The notes: a model not told the origin generated them from the letters alone. Positions 54,094-64,000 are shown, counted from the stretch's first letter. The stretch is 64,000 nucleotides of DNA from Semisulcospira habei (GCA_036245525.1 BTPG01000001.1:219169320-219233319); one strand, 5' to 3'. Made by a program: numbers and translations.

Positions 54094-54204
54094 TGTCGAA
54101 ACAGCAGCCGGAACTCAGTGAGCGTTCTCCTACGCTAAAGAGCAGCGAAAGATAACCCGTACTTGATGAGAAGTGAGACTGTCCTATTTGCATGTGCTGG
54201 GTGT

Positions 54205-54960
54205 CACAATTCTGATAATAGAATATGAGGAGGTGTTTAGACATACCTTGGGGTTATGAGTGTTTGCTTTCCCATACAGAGACGTTTTCCTGCATATTGC
54301 CATTATTGGTCTCAGGTTGAAAGGCTCGATTAAAGTGCCTTATCGTGTTATGCATAAATTTCAGTGCAGCGTGGCAAATGTATGCCGTTAAACCCTGTCA
54401 GCCTAACTCATAAAGAGAGACAGTTGACTGAAACCATGTGGAAACAAGAGTCAGGCCTGGGGTTCGGGGCTCTTGAGAATCTGACTCTGTGGCAGCTCAT
54501 GAGAATCCAGGCTCCTGAGGATCTTAGCCTCTTGTAAAACCTTATGTACTCAGTATGAGGTAGCCAGATACCGGGGATTTAAAATAGAGGTGTCTGTAGT
54601 TAAAATGAATAAAATTCCTGAGCAGTGCGTGTGATTACCATGAGTTACGTTAAGCTGCACTGGTCATGGTCGCAACAGAGTGTATTGGTCACGGTAGTTT
54701 TATTTCTTTTACTTAACAGTGGTTGTTTAGGTGTTACCGGAGACAATGGTTAGAGAGATAGAACAATAGAGATTTGAAAAGCATTAAAATCGATAATGCC
54801 GCATCAATCATGATCGCGTTTTATAAAAAATTAACAGGGTGATTTGGTGATGGTGGGGAGTTGATGGGGGGTCGATGGAGTTATTATCAAAAATGGCGTG
54901 ATTTATCGATCGATGCGGCATCGATTTTAATGCTTTTCAAATTTCTATTGTTCTATCTCT
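54205..54960. repeat. Right terminal inverted repeat of the provirus
   Basis: Inverse of the left repeat: strong match from 54960 to about 54380, weaker to about 54205. The tip again folds: 54754-54808 pairs with about 54909-54960, where the outer arm lacks three bases (TTA). Confidence 0.9.
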
Positions 54961-54966
54961 GAAACG

Positions 54967-57700
54967 AGAGAAAGAAAGAGGCACGCTGGTTGCTCTGGGA
55001 AGGGAGGCACGAGGTGAACATGCGACGGGACCGCCAGCCGTCTTACGAATGTTCAGCTTCCTGCTCACAGGTCTGTGGCAAACCTCCACGGCCAGACGAA
55101 CGGACGGAGCTGATTACGCGGATTGGCGCCCGCGTGCTGCTCAGAGTTACGGGGCATGTACCTCGCGCATACTGGGACCACGATCCCAAAGGATCTACAG
55201 ATGTTCAGTGGCCCACTCCCAGGTCAGTGACGAGTCTCCACGACCGGACAACTGACTGAAAGGAAGAGCGCTCCCTTCCCTCGCAGAGTAACGGGCGTGA
55301 CCCTAATGTACGCCGGGACCACGAGCCGCGTCTGCTGGACGAACGTTCGGCGTCTCGCTCCCAGGTCAGTAACGAGCACAAGCCTGGCGCATGCCGGGAC
55401 CGTGAGTTCCATAGGATCTACGAGCATTCAGCATGTCGCGCCCACGTCGGGGAGGAGGTGCCACGACCGCACCCAACGGCTGTATGGAAGAGAGCACGCT
55501 CGCCGCACAAGGGAGGCACGAGCCGAGCGCGCGACGGGCCCACGCGCCTCGTCTACCACATGTGACATAAGCAGGACAGAAGGACCACTGGGGGTTGGAA
55601 GAACCGAGCGGACCCCCACTCTTGGGACAGGCCGCCACTACTACAGACACATTCTGCCTTTGAACCGGTACCCTCGTCCCAGGCCTGACTACAGGGTGAG
55701 GGGGCGACCGCTCGTCTGACTCTCACGGGACTGGTCGTCTCGGGCTGCACGCGCTACAACGTAAGCCTCCCGACCTTTCAAACTTATGGTCAGCGGCCAG
55801 CCCAGCGTCAATGCCTCACCCTGGACGTGCCTTCCGCATTTCTGAAGCCTTCGGCACCCGGGTGTACTTTGTCTGGTTCCCGGTGCTTCTCTGTGGAGGC
55901 CCCTAGTAGGTTGCATGTCAGGGTTCTAGGCTGTGTTCACATCATAAAGTGCTTTCAGTTGGCAGGTAAGTTAGCTCAGTAGGGATGTGCCTTATTCTTT
56001 TCTAGCTTCGGCGGTCGACGCCAGGTTCCTGCCGGCGCTACAGGGTTGTTTCGCTTGGTCCCGGGTTCTTGCACGTCAACCTGCAGATACGTGACTTCGT
56101 TCCACGCTGCGAGGCGCTTAGACGCCCTCCGATCGCCGCAGATTCGGACCTCCTGGCCTGCCGGGTGCCACCTTCTACGCGGCGTACCTGCCATGCTCGA
56201 CGCCTTGCTGGCTACCTCTCCGGGTGAACGGGTGCTTCAGGATGCCCCTGCACAACTGCCTCGACTTCCTAATTGCTGGTACCGACTACGACAGTCGACA
56301 CGCGCTCCAGCCAGTTGAGCGCCTTGTGCTACCACTTCGATGACCCTAGTTGTTGTCAGTGCGGAACCGGACGGAGCCTCCTGGGAGCAGAATGTTTCGG
56401 CGTCCCCAGACAACCTGTCTACAGCCATTTCCTCCGTTTGCCTTCGACACGTGATCTGCCTGTACCTCGAGCTACTTTCGGGGTCGTCTGCGGCCTCTGG
56501 GGGTTCTACCAGCGCTGCTCATCATGGTGGGCAGGACCAGACGGGCGCTTTCAGGCTGCACGGCGACTTCTCCAACCGATCTTCCCTAGCGATAGCGGTC
56601 AGAGCCCTCCTTGAAGACAGATTGAGATGCACTTCGAGTCCCCTCGACAGGCGCGGCTTCCGGGTCTACGCGGGCACGTCTGACTTCACACCGTTGTGCT
56701 GCTTGCCCTCCTTGGGATGGAGTCACGCTCCGACTTCATGTACGGCGATCTCCGGAGCGCCAAATTCAGCGGGGACGCACTCAGCGCGACAGGTGCTCCG
56801 AGAGTAGGAGCCCTCCATGGACCAGTGTACCGCAGCAGGCCCTCTCCCCCTTCGATACTTCAGTTTCTCCTGCTTCGGCGGCTCCTGCTTTTTCCCAGAT
56901 GACTTTCGACAGATGACCGTCCTCTCCTTCGCTGGGTGGCTCTTGCGACGAGAGAGTACATCTGCATGCCTTCACTCCTGTTGTCCCTTTGCCGTCGCAA
57001 GTCTCGCCAACAGGGGCGTTAACCTGTTACCGAGATGCTTCTCAGCTTCCGGCGGATGGCCTCCGCTCCTAGGGACCCAGCTTCGGGTTATCGTCGATGA
57101 CGTCTGGAGCTTCTCACCATCTCCGACAGCACCGCAGTCGACACCTTCTTCCTGCTGAGCGGGACGCGGTTCCTCGTCCGTCCTCCTCGCCCAGTTTCCG
57201 GTGGTGCTAGATCGAGACTTCGCTTCCCGGCCGAGAGTCTACAGGGACTTCCGCAGGACATGCAGACGCCTCCCTGAGTCGCGGCCAGCTTCTCTGCACC
57301 GGGTGGACCTTCCTTCAGGACTTCTTCGCTGTTCGGTGCGGCTAGAATTCCCCCAGGATCCTCCCAAGGGGCTTCGTCAGCCTCTCTGCTTCGCCTTCCC
57401 CATTCATCTCCGCAGCCCGGAGCGGTCGTCGCCCTCCACCTTGTGGGAAGGCCTTTCGACTCGCCAAACATATGGTGCTGCTTCGAAGCTCCTGCTCCGG
57501 ATCAAGGTTGCGACGCGGGCCTGGGCCTGGTGAATTCGTGCTGCAGAATATGCTGGTGGACCGCCGGCGTCCTGGCCATCGGCGGATCACCACCACATTT
57601 GATGTCTGCAGCCCCGAGACCTCTTCTCCCACGCCTGATGTTGCTCAGCAAGCCTTCGCCACAAGAGGTTTCTCCACGCGGCTGTGGGACTTATCGCTAC
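54967..57700 (+). other. DIRS 3, gag remainder and decayed middle part
   Basis: GC-rich like the rest of DIRS 3 and unlike the AT-rich provirus. Contains several imperfect repeats around CCCAGGTCAGT(G/A)ACGAG (55217, 55360) with ACGGG(A/C)C. Short frames only; I could not place reverse transcriptase motifs with confidence, although the position between gag and RNase H is where it should be. Confidence 0.45.
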
Positions 57701-57849
57701 AGTTGGACACTCGAGCGGACGAGCCTGCGACAGGAGGGATGTGTCCTGGGCAGCTGTTGGTCCGATAGACGTTCTTCCTTATGGACCGGGTGGTTCCTCG
57801 GCGTGTGAGCTCCGTTCTCCGGCTCTCCTTGGCACTGTTGCTGTTAATG

Positions 57850-58150
57850 GTTACTGAACCAGGTTCGCTGTTGATGACCACTCCAGATCGATCGACTCAG
57901 GTACCGGCAACCAAGCGATGTGGCAGACCCTCACGACATGGGAGTCTCACCGTTGGTGCCAGGAACTCCTAGTCTTGACCGACATCTCCACTGTCGTCGC
58001 CTACATCCAGCTACAGGGCGGGACCCGCCTTCCCTCACTTGCATCCTTCTTCACCAGGCGTTCCGCTGGGGCGAGGATCGGGGCATCGCTCTTCACGCGA
58101 GACACATCGCGGTGCATCTGACTGTTCTAGCCGACCCTCTCCTGCACTGC
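57850..58150 (+). pseudogene. DIRS 3 RNase H region
   Basis: In one frame VLTDISTVVAYIQLQGGTR (near 57973) and in the next LHQAFRWGEDRGIALHARHI (near 58050) with VLADPLL. These match the TDN/VxYIxxQGGTxS and ArHIPG...ADxLSR blocks of DIRS-type RNase H; the usual Asn after TD reads Ile. Frame changes near 58040. Confidence 0.6.
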
Positions 58151-58399
58151 GGCCAGCTTCTCCACACAGGGAGGACGCTCCAGCCGGACATCTTCCGTAG
58201 GACTGGGACCAGTTGGGAGGCTCCCATGCTCGACCTCTTCGAGATGAGGTGGAACCTCCGCTCCACGCACAAGGATCAAGCAACTGCGGCAGGCGCTGTA
58301 CCATGGACTTGGTGCGGCAAGCCCTCACCAGTAGAGGCTCCTTCAGGGCGGCGATGGATGCTATCGCTACAGCATGCAGACCCTTGACCAGAGGAGTTC

Positions 58400-59350
58400 C
58401 GAGGGAAATGGTGAGCGCTCGGCGACTGGTGTGGCGCCATACTCATCTTCCCCACGGATTGATGGTGCCCCAGCTGGCGGAGTTCTTCCTTGGCTCTTAG
58501 CGACCAGCGTCTGGTGCCAATCACCATTCGGGGCTACCTTGCCATGATCGCCAACACCTGCCGGCAGTGGGGCCGTCCCGACCCTGGTAGCTGCAAGACC
58601 TCGCCGATCTGATGGCCCACTTCGGTTGTGACGCCCGGCCCTTCGCTCCCTAGTCCAGAGATGGGACCTACCTGGGTGCTTACGTGGCGCAACGCGGACC
58701 GCTTGAACCTCTCGAGTTGGCGCGGTTACCAGACATGACACGGAGGACATGCTTCCTGTGGGCCCTCACATCTGCTTCCAGGGTCAGTGAGCTTCACGCA
58801 CTGTCGACACAGCCCTCATGTTTGCAGTTCCGGATGGACGGCTCCCTACAACGGTTACCTGACCCGGCCTTCCTAGCCAAGTCGCGGTCTCCTTTGGCCG
58901 CCTCAAAGATGATGCCTTTTGCCCTTTACGAGTGACAGACTCCACTCGGGAGACCAGACAGCAGGACCCGGTGTGAGCCTTACATGTGTACCTGCGCCGG
59001 ACCAAGCTGCGCAGGGGACGCACCCGCCTATTTCTCCCTCTGTCCCCAGGTAGAATGACATCTCAGCCCAGACCATATCCTCCTGGCTCCGATGCATGAT
59101 TCGCTCCGCCTACCAAGACCTTGCCCCCGATGCGGCCAAACGTCTAACGCCAGGGCACTCAAGGTCCGAGCCATGGCCGCAACTTCGCATTCGACCGCTA
59201 CTACGCTGTCAAGGACTTGTGGCGGCAGTGGGATGGCGAGCTGAGACTACCTTCACCCGCATCTACCTGAGGGAACTCTCCGGCCAGCACCAGAACCATT
59301 CGCTGGTTGGAGACAACGCTGCGGCGCAACACTCCCTCCCGGCGCCGTAG
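58400..59350 (+). pseudogene. DIRS 3 tyrosine recombinase, frameshifted
   Basis: N-terminal SAM-like part with VPQLAEFFLGS near 58470. Box I: CFLWALTSASRVSELHALST near 58750, with the first catalytic Arg kept. HISAQTISSWLRCMIR-like block near 59060. The HxxR box near 59155 reads LKVR in the best frame, so the His is lost. YLRELSGQHQNHSLVGDNAA (59265-59330) closes the gene at TAG 59348-59350. Element 1 shows the opposite pattern: Arg lost, His kept. Confidence 0.65.
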
Positions 59351-59494
59351 GTATCTTAGCTAAAATTATCGAGAGGTTGCTTAGGGAGGGCGGGTCTGGT
59401 TGCCAGTTTTTGGGTGTAGGGGCGCTATAGCAGCACCTGCCTCCTCTTCGGGATTCTTCCTATCAGTAATGCCATCGGTAATGTGTTTTGAGGA

Positions 59495-61942
59495 CATCAC
59501 TGTCCCACGAATGCTTGCGAAAGAAATCAGACAGGAAGAAAGTGAGAGAACAAGAGATGTGAACATCCATGATGCAATGAAGAAGGACATCACCCTTCCA
59601 GAACTGAAGATGGCCATCAAACAGCTGAAGAAGAAAAAATCTCCAGGTCCAGACAGCATCTCAAATGAGATGTTACAACACCTTGGCAACACTGCCTTAA
59701 TGAAGCTACTGGACATCTTTAACCACAGCTGGAGAGGAGGTCAGGTACCCCAGTGCTGGAAGGAAGCCAGGATGATCCCAGTTTTGAAGAAAGGAAAGAA
59801 TAAGTCCAAAGCCCTGAGTTATCGCCCCATCAGCCTGACAAGTTGTGTGTGCAAGACCATGGAGCGCATCATCAACAAGCGCCTGCAGTGGTACCTGGAC
59901 TCTTGAGAGCATTATCGTGCCAGAGCAAGCTGGCTTCAGAAGCTACAAGAGTACAGAAGACCAGACAACACACCTTGCACAGGTCATAGAAGATGCCTTT
60001 CAAGATCAGAAGGTGACATTAGCTGCCTTCATTGACCTACAGAAGGCTTTCGACAAGGTGTGGAAGGATGGTCTCCTTGTGAAACTCCTTCGCAGTGGCA
60101 TCCAAGGGAATATGTACCGGTGGACCAAGTCATACCTGCATAATCGCAGAGCCCGTGTGACAGTGGATGGGTACTGTGGCCAAAAAGTGCTGTTGCGTCA
60201 GGGGGTGCCACAGGGGGGAGTCCTGTCACTGACACTGTTCATACTTTTCATCAACGACCTTGTGCCAGAGCTACCAAAAGGAGTACACGCAGCCCTGTAC
60301 GCAGACGACCTGGTACTCTGGTGCACAGAAGAGTATGCAACAACTGCTACATACAGGATGCAGCTAGCCCTGGACAGGCTGACAGACTGGACCAACAACT
60401 GGTGTGTGACCATCAACACAGAAAAATCATCAGCCACACTCTTCTCTCTCTCCAACAAGGCAAAGGCTGGCAACCTAACACTGGGCAACACCCCGCTGCG
60501 GTATGAAGACCAACAGACATACCTGGGAGTCACCCTTGACAAGAGGCTGACGTGGAAGCCGCACATTTGGAATGCAGAAGCGAAAGCTAGAAGAAAGCTG
60601 AACATCATGAGAAAACTGGCTGGAACACAATGGGGAGCCAATGAAAAGATCCTCAAAAATGTATATCAAGGCACAGTGAGACCACACCTTGAGTACGGAT
60701 CTAATGCATGGTTGACGGCAGCCCAGTCACACCAGCAGACCATTGACAGTTCAGAACCAGGCACTGCGTATCATCACCGGCGCAATGAGATCCACACCAA
60801 TTGAAAAGATGGAAGAGACAACGGGCATCCCACCCCTGCGCATGAGAAGAGATTGCAAAGCCTTGATACAGTCCACAAAGGTCAAGTCTTCCAAAGACCA
60901 TCCTATGAACGCTAGGATGAAACAACCAACCTCAGGGAGACTGAAAAGATCAAGCTTTGTGAAGGAGACGAGAGCACTGCAGAGAAAACACCAGGCAAAG
61001 CTGCCTGCGCAGGTAGAGGCTCTGAATACTGCTAGCGACCTTCCACCTTGGGAAAGTAAGCCAGAAAACATCACCATCTCTTCCACGGTACCCTACATCA
61101 CCACCAGAGATGAGCACAGCACTGTGAGCAAGAAAGCCCTGACACTGGCCATGCTCGAAGAAAAGTATCCCCAGGAAGCATGGATACGGGCATACACCGA
61201 TGGATCAGCCACAGATGCAGTTCAGGATGGAGGGGCTGGGGTGTACATTCAGTACCCAAACGGAAAATGGCAGGCAGAGGCAGTACCAACAGGCCTTCAC
61301 TGCACAAATTACAGAGCTGAGGTGGAAGCCCTAGTCCGCGCAGCTAACACCCTTAGTGGCACTGCAGACCCTGATGCCCAGATTGTCTTCCTTACTGATG
61401 CCATGTCTGTCCTTGAGGCAGCAACAGCAAGCAAACTGCCACGTCTACAAGAGGCACTGCAAAACATCAAGTGCACCAGACTGGTGCTGCAGTGGATCCC
61501 TTCACACTGTGGCATCTACGGCAATGAAGAAGCTGACAGAATGGCAAAAGTGGGCGCAGAGAAAGAACAAGATGAAAATGGAGTCAGCTTCACAGAGATG
61601 AAGACCATCATTAAGTCTGTGTACAGACCACCACAACGGCCCCTAGACAGTTACCATCAGCTGTCCAGACAAGAGCAGGTGACCATCTTTCGTCTGAGGA
61701 CCGGGCACAACCGACTCAATTTCCACCTGCACAGACGCTTCCACCTCGTGCCATCTCCCCTGTGCCCTTGTGGAGAAGCAGAGCAGACCGCAGAGCACAT
61801 CCTCCAGGACTGTGGGAACCGCCAGCCGCTGAGGGAGGAGATATGGCCGAAGCCCGCCACTCTACAAGAGAAACTGTACGGGCCTGTGGAGGCGCTACAG
61901 AAGACCACAGATTTCATTTTGAGAGCCAAACTCCAAGTGTGA
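59495..61942 (+). pseudogene. I-group LINE ORF2: reverse transcriptase and RNase H
   Basis: Three consecutive frames with breaks near 59903 and 60750. Reverse transcriptase: KKKKSPGPDSISNEMLQHLG, SYRPISLTSCVCKTMERIIN, FIDLQKAFDKVWKDGLLVKL, RQGVPQGGVLSLTLFILFIN and the catalytic box LYADDLVLWC. RNase H in the 60743-61942 frame: RAYTDGSATDAVQDGG, YRAEVEALVRAANTL, LTDAMSVLEAA and WIPSHCGIYGNEEADRMAKV, so D, E, D, D are present. A Cys-His end, CPCGEAEQTAEHILQDC, near 61770. The 399-codon RNase H frame is intact. Confidence 0.9.
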
Positions 61943-61968
61943 CGGCGTTCGAGAAGAAGAAGAAGAAG
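59495..61968 (+). mobile_element. I-group LINE, 5' truncated
   Basis: Exact 15-bp duplication AATGTGTTTTGAGGA at 59480-59494 and 61969-61983, inside the DIRS 3 internal complementary region. Ends in (GAA)n. Starts within the reverse transcriptase N-terminal linker. Different family from the LINE at 10432-17067: different tail and only moderate protein similarity. Confidence 0.95.
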
Positions 61969-62310
61969 AATGTGTTTTGAGGAAACAAATGTATTTTTCT
62001 TTAAAATGTATTTTTTCAAAAAATACTTACTGATGGCATTACTCGGATGTCCCTCCCACCTGCCCCGCTTGCTGCTGGTCCGCTAAGAAACTAACTGGTG
62101 AGTATCCGGTGGGCTCGTACCCGGATGGGATGGAAGGGAGGCTACTCGGGTTACCGCCTAGGCTATGGCGCCCCTCGCCTGCCAACACTCCCTTATACAT
62201 ACACAACCAAATTTTGGCTAAAGTTAGGCTAGCTGGGTAACATTCCTATATCAGTAATGCCACCGGTAAGTATTTTTTTAAAAAATACATTTTAAAGAAA
62301 AATACATTTT

Positions 62311-62942
62311 CTCAGAGACTGTTCAAGCCACAGTCTTCAAACTTGGCCCAAGGATACTTTGTGGCAATACCTATTTCCAAATTTCATACCAATTTCATTG
62401 ACCTCTCTCAAAGGTCAAGGACACAAGGGATCAGGAAATAGGTCCAAAATAGTCATATTTTGACCCCCAAAAATTCTCCATGAAATACTATTCACAACTT
62501 GGTACAAAGATACCTAATAGCAAAACCTTTCTGTGCACACTAGTTTGGTTCACTACTTGCACAGGTCAAGGGTCATGGGAGATTGGCAAAAGTGTGAACA
62601 ATGCATACATTTTAAGAAAACATCCCTGGTAAGGTAGCCAGCCCTTTACTTATTTTGGGACTGGATCATGCTCGTGAGCCTTAAGGGCTTTGCCATTCTT
62701 GTAATGAGTTTGATTATTTTATATAATTGTTGTAAAATTACTGCACTTGACAGTAGCAACCGACCAGATTGTTTTGATATTTTTCAACCTTTTATATTTT
62801 CTAAATTGTCTTAGAAGATGACAGTAAATTGTTGCTCCTTGCTCGCCAGCTGTTAATTCCAATTCTCTTTCACGACAGTATAATTACGCTAAACTGAGTT
62901 TATTGCACCTGCAAGTTCTGTTTTCTTTTTGCTAGATTTTGT
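62311..62942. other. Intergenic/intronic sequence after DIRS 3
   Basis: Contains a dispersed-repeat-like text with TCAAACTTGGCCCAAGGATA and AAGGTCAAGG motifs (62322-62600), probably the other half of the repeat at 32640-32719 that DIRS 3 interrupted. No gene seen. Confidence 0.4.
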
Positions 62943-63157
62943 TTAACCCATTACATCCTGAGGCTGATTTTTTTAAAATTTGCTTATTGTCCTATGAATG
63001 CTACTTTACAGATTAGGAGATACATCAAACATTTTCGTTGAAGGGTGGTGCCAGAATAGCTTGGCACCTCATGCGCCAACCCATTCTGGCACAACCCTTG
63101 AACTATCATAGTATAATTTAGTTCAAGCAAAGGGTGTATCAGGATGAAAAGGGTTAA
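62943..63157. repeat. TTAA hairpin MITE, subfamily 2, copy 8, inverted
   Basis: TTAACCCATTACATCCTGAG ... GGATGAAAAGGGTTAA is copy 4 in the opposite orientation. Central hairpin GGTGGTGCCAGAATAGCTTG near 63044. TTAA on both sides. Confidence 0.8.
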
Positions 63158-64000
63158 TGCAGTAAAAAATATAATGCATGGCCTACTACATGTAGTTGTT
63201 TGATGAAAAGTTCTTTATGTTTTCCTGTCTTTGACACTGTTTATTGTAACGGCCATTATCTCCTTTGGGCGTTGTTCACTTGGTGTTGTATAAGCAGTTT
63301 TGTTAATTTTTTAACATAGACTAAAATGCTCTTTTTAAACAGCGTTATAAACATGCTGTGTAGAAACACCATGACAGCTTTTACCTTTAGAACCTTTATT
63401 GAGTGAATTCTTGTAGATTCCGAGCGCTTGAACTTGAATGGATTCATTCAGTTTACAATTTGTTCATGATTTCAGGACATGTTTGCACCCATAGTAAATT
63501 TTCAGTGAGAAAATAATCGTAACTGTCATAAAGTACAGGTATGATAAGAAATACATTATATGTCAATCTGAGTGGAAATTTGCATGCTGCCAGGGTAAAA
63601 AAGAATTGTTGGAGTTGTTACGGTGTTTTTTATTTAAAATACTTCTACTGGTGTCATCTCCTTGTATGTTTGGGTTTCATGTTGTTCACCTTGATGTTGT
63701 GAAGTGTCTAGTTTATTGTGGTGGTGAAAAAAGAAATCAATTTCAGGCTTTGTTATCCCAACCCTTTCCTGCGCACGATGACACAAGTGTTGTGTTGGAT
63801 TTTTTTCCATTTTTTTTTTCACCTGTTGCCCTTCTTTTGTGGGTGTATGGGCAGGATACTTATTAGCTCACTGGATACTTATTATTACTGGTAACGCTTA
63901 CATGTAGGTGATGTTCAAAAATGGTTACATTCCACTTGCGGAAGACATGATCATCCAGAGATGGTGCCATTGAGTTTAGTGCTACTAATGATGAACTAGT
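63158..64000. other. End of window, no convincing feature
   Basis: AT-rich intron-like sequence. No exon of the coiled-coil gene could be supported. Confidence 0.5.

Larger units (their letters stand above)
52572..54120. mobile_element. DNA transposon remnant with SAP and THAP first exons
   Basis: Bounded by short inverted repeats CACCGAGTTCCGGC (52572) and GCCGGAACTCAGTG (54107), one mismatch. Two coding first exons face inwards directly inside the repeats, each ending at a splice donor. The middle holds no gene (52804-53727) apart from AT-rich sequence and a (TA)n run near 53262. Such a two-gene convergent layout with THAP is reminiscent of ISL2EU-type elements (from memory; uncertain). 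No target duplication was found. Confidence 0.5.
33983..54960. mobile_element. Polinton/adintovirus-type provirus
   Basis: 20978 bp between two copies of GAAACG (33977-33982 and 54961-54966), a 6-bp duplication as known for Polinton/Maverick integration. Tips are AG...CT. Long terminal inverted repeats at both ends. Genes: small plus-strand genes and integrase on the left; family B polymerase, an unknown gene, packaging ATPase and major capsid protein on the minus strand; two membrane-protein genes on the plus strand at the right. This gene set defines the Polinton/adintovirus group (family knowledge). Removing recognised later insertions leaves about 11.8 kb. All main genes are broken. I did not recognise a penton or a maturation protease. 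Confidence 0.9.
59452..62045. repeat. Internal complementary region of DIRS 3, split by a LINE
   Basis: The left part, TTCCTATCAGTAATGCCATCGGTAATGTGTTTTGAGGA (59456-59494, quoted in meaning only by its position), is the complement of the element's left end. After the LINE and its duplication, 61984-62045 is the complement of the right end (ACAAATGTATTTTTCTTTAA ... CTTACTGATGGCATTACT). Confidence 0.75.
32720..62310 (+). mobile_element. DIRS-like element 3, split by a provirus and a LINE
   Basis: Terminal inverted repeats 32735-32930 and 62085-62270 share, for example, GGGTACGAGCCCACTGGATA (complement at right). It has an internal complementary region near its right end. Subtracting the provirus and the LINE with their target duplications leaves about 6.1 kb, the usual DIRS length. 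Coding: gag N-terminus left of the provirus; gag remainder, RNase H and tyrosine recombinase to the right. The most complete of the three elements, but broken throughout. Confidence 0.8.

Noticed and set aside
54990..55259. A separate gene after the provirus
   Set aside because: GC-rich frames continue the DIRS element interrupted by the provirus; no independent motif supports a gene.
63908..63973. Possible terminal exon of the coiled-coil gene reading VMFKNGYIPLAEDMIIQ
   Set aside because: Phase 0 fits, but the acceptor region is poor in pyrimidines, the peptide is not coiled-coil-like and the segment is short.

Overview
The window is eukaryotic genomic DNA: short exons with GT/AG borders and long introns, AT-rich, loaded with nested transposable elements. 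The non-LTR families, the DIRS-type elements and the TTAA hairpin MITEs suggest a marine invertebrate, most likely a mollusc. That placement is inference from repeat families; no marker gene proves it.

Host layer: a plus-strand gene for a glutamine/glutamate-rich coiled-coil protein runs through the window. Exons with good splice sites and matching phases lie at 360-413, 20325-20374 or 20446-20516, 22799-22852, 23599-23749, 31595-31677 and 32445-32507. The gene is incomplete at both ends and I do not recognise the family. Almost everything else is intronic repeat DNA.

Region by region: 1-4 kb is intron with hairpin MITEs flanked by TTAA. 4.1-5.9 kb holds the ORF1 of a non-LTR element with an SGNH-esterase-like domain. 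8.6-20.2 kb is a CR1/jockey-like LINE split by a complete I/Nimb-like LINE (10432-17067), which is itself split by an RTE-like fragment (12179-12845); two SINEs and a minisatellite lie in the 3' part. 20.6-22.6 kb is a hairpin MITE split by an RTE-like LINE. 24.4-31.3 kb holds two DIRS-like tyrosine-recombinase elements side by side. From 32720 to 62310 a third DIRS-like element is split by a 20978-bp Polinton/adintovirus-type provirus (33983-54960) and by a second I-like LINE (59495-61968).

The provirus has long terminal inverted repeats, 5'-AG...CT-3' tips and an exact 6-bp target duplication (GAAACG). It carries broken genes for a retroviral-type integrase, a protein-primed family B DNA polymerase, an FtsK/HerA-type packaging ATPase, a hexon-type major capsid protein and several small membrane-associated proteins. 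It is riddled with later insertions: an MITE in the integrase gene, two RTE-like LINEs, five SINEs of one family (one of them inside a LINE), a tRNA-derived SINE in the polymerase gene and a THAP/SAP DNA transposon remnant. Without these it would be roughly 11.8 kb. It is a fossil: every large viral gene carries stops, frameshifts or insertions.

Most insertions have recognisable target-site duplications, so their relative order can be read directly: host intron repeat, then DIRS, then provirus, then LINEs/SINEs/MITE, then a SINE inside one of those LINEs.
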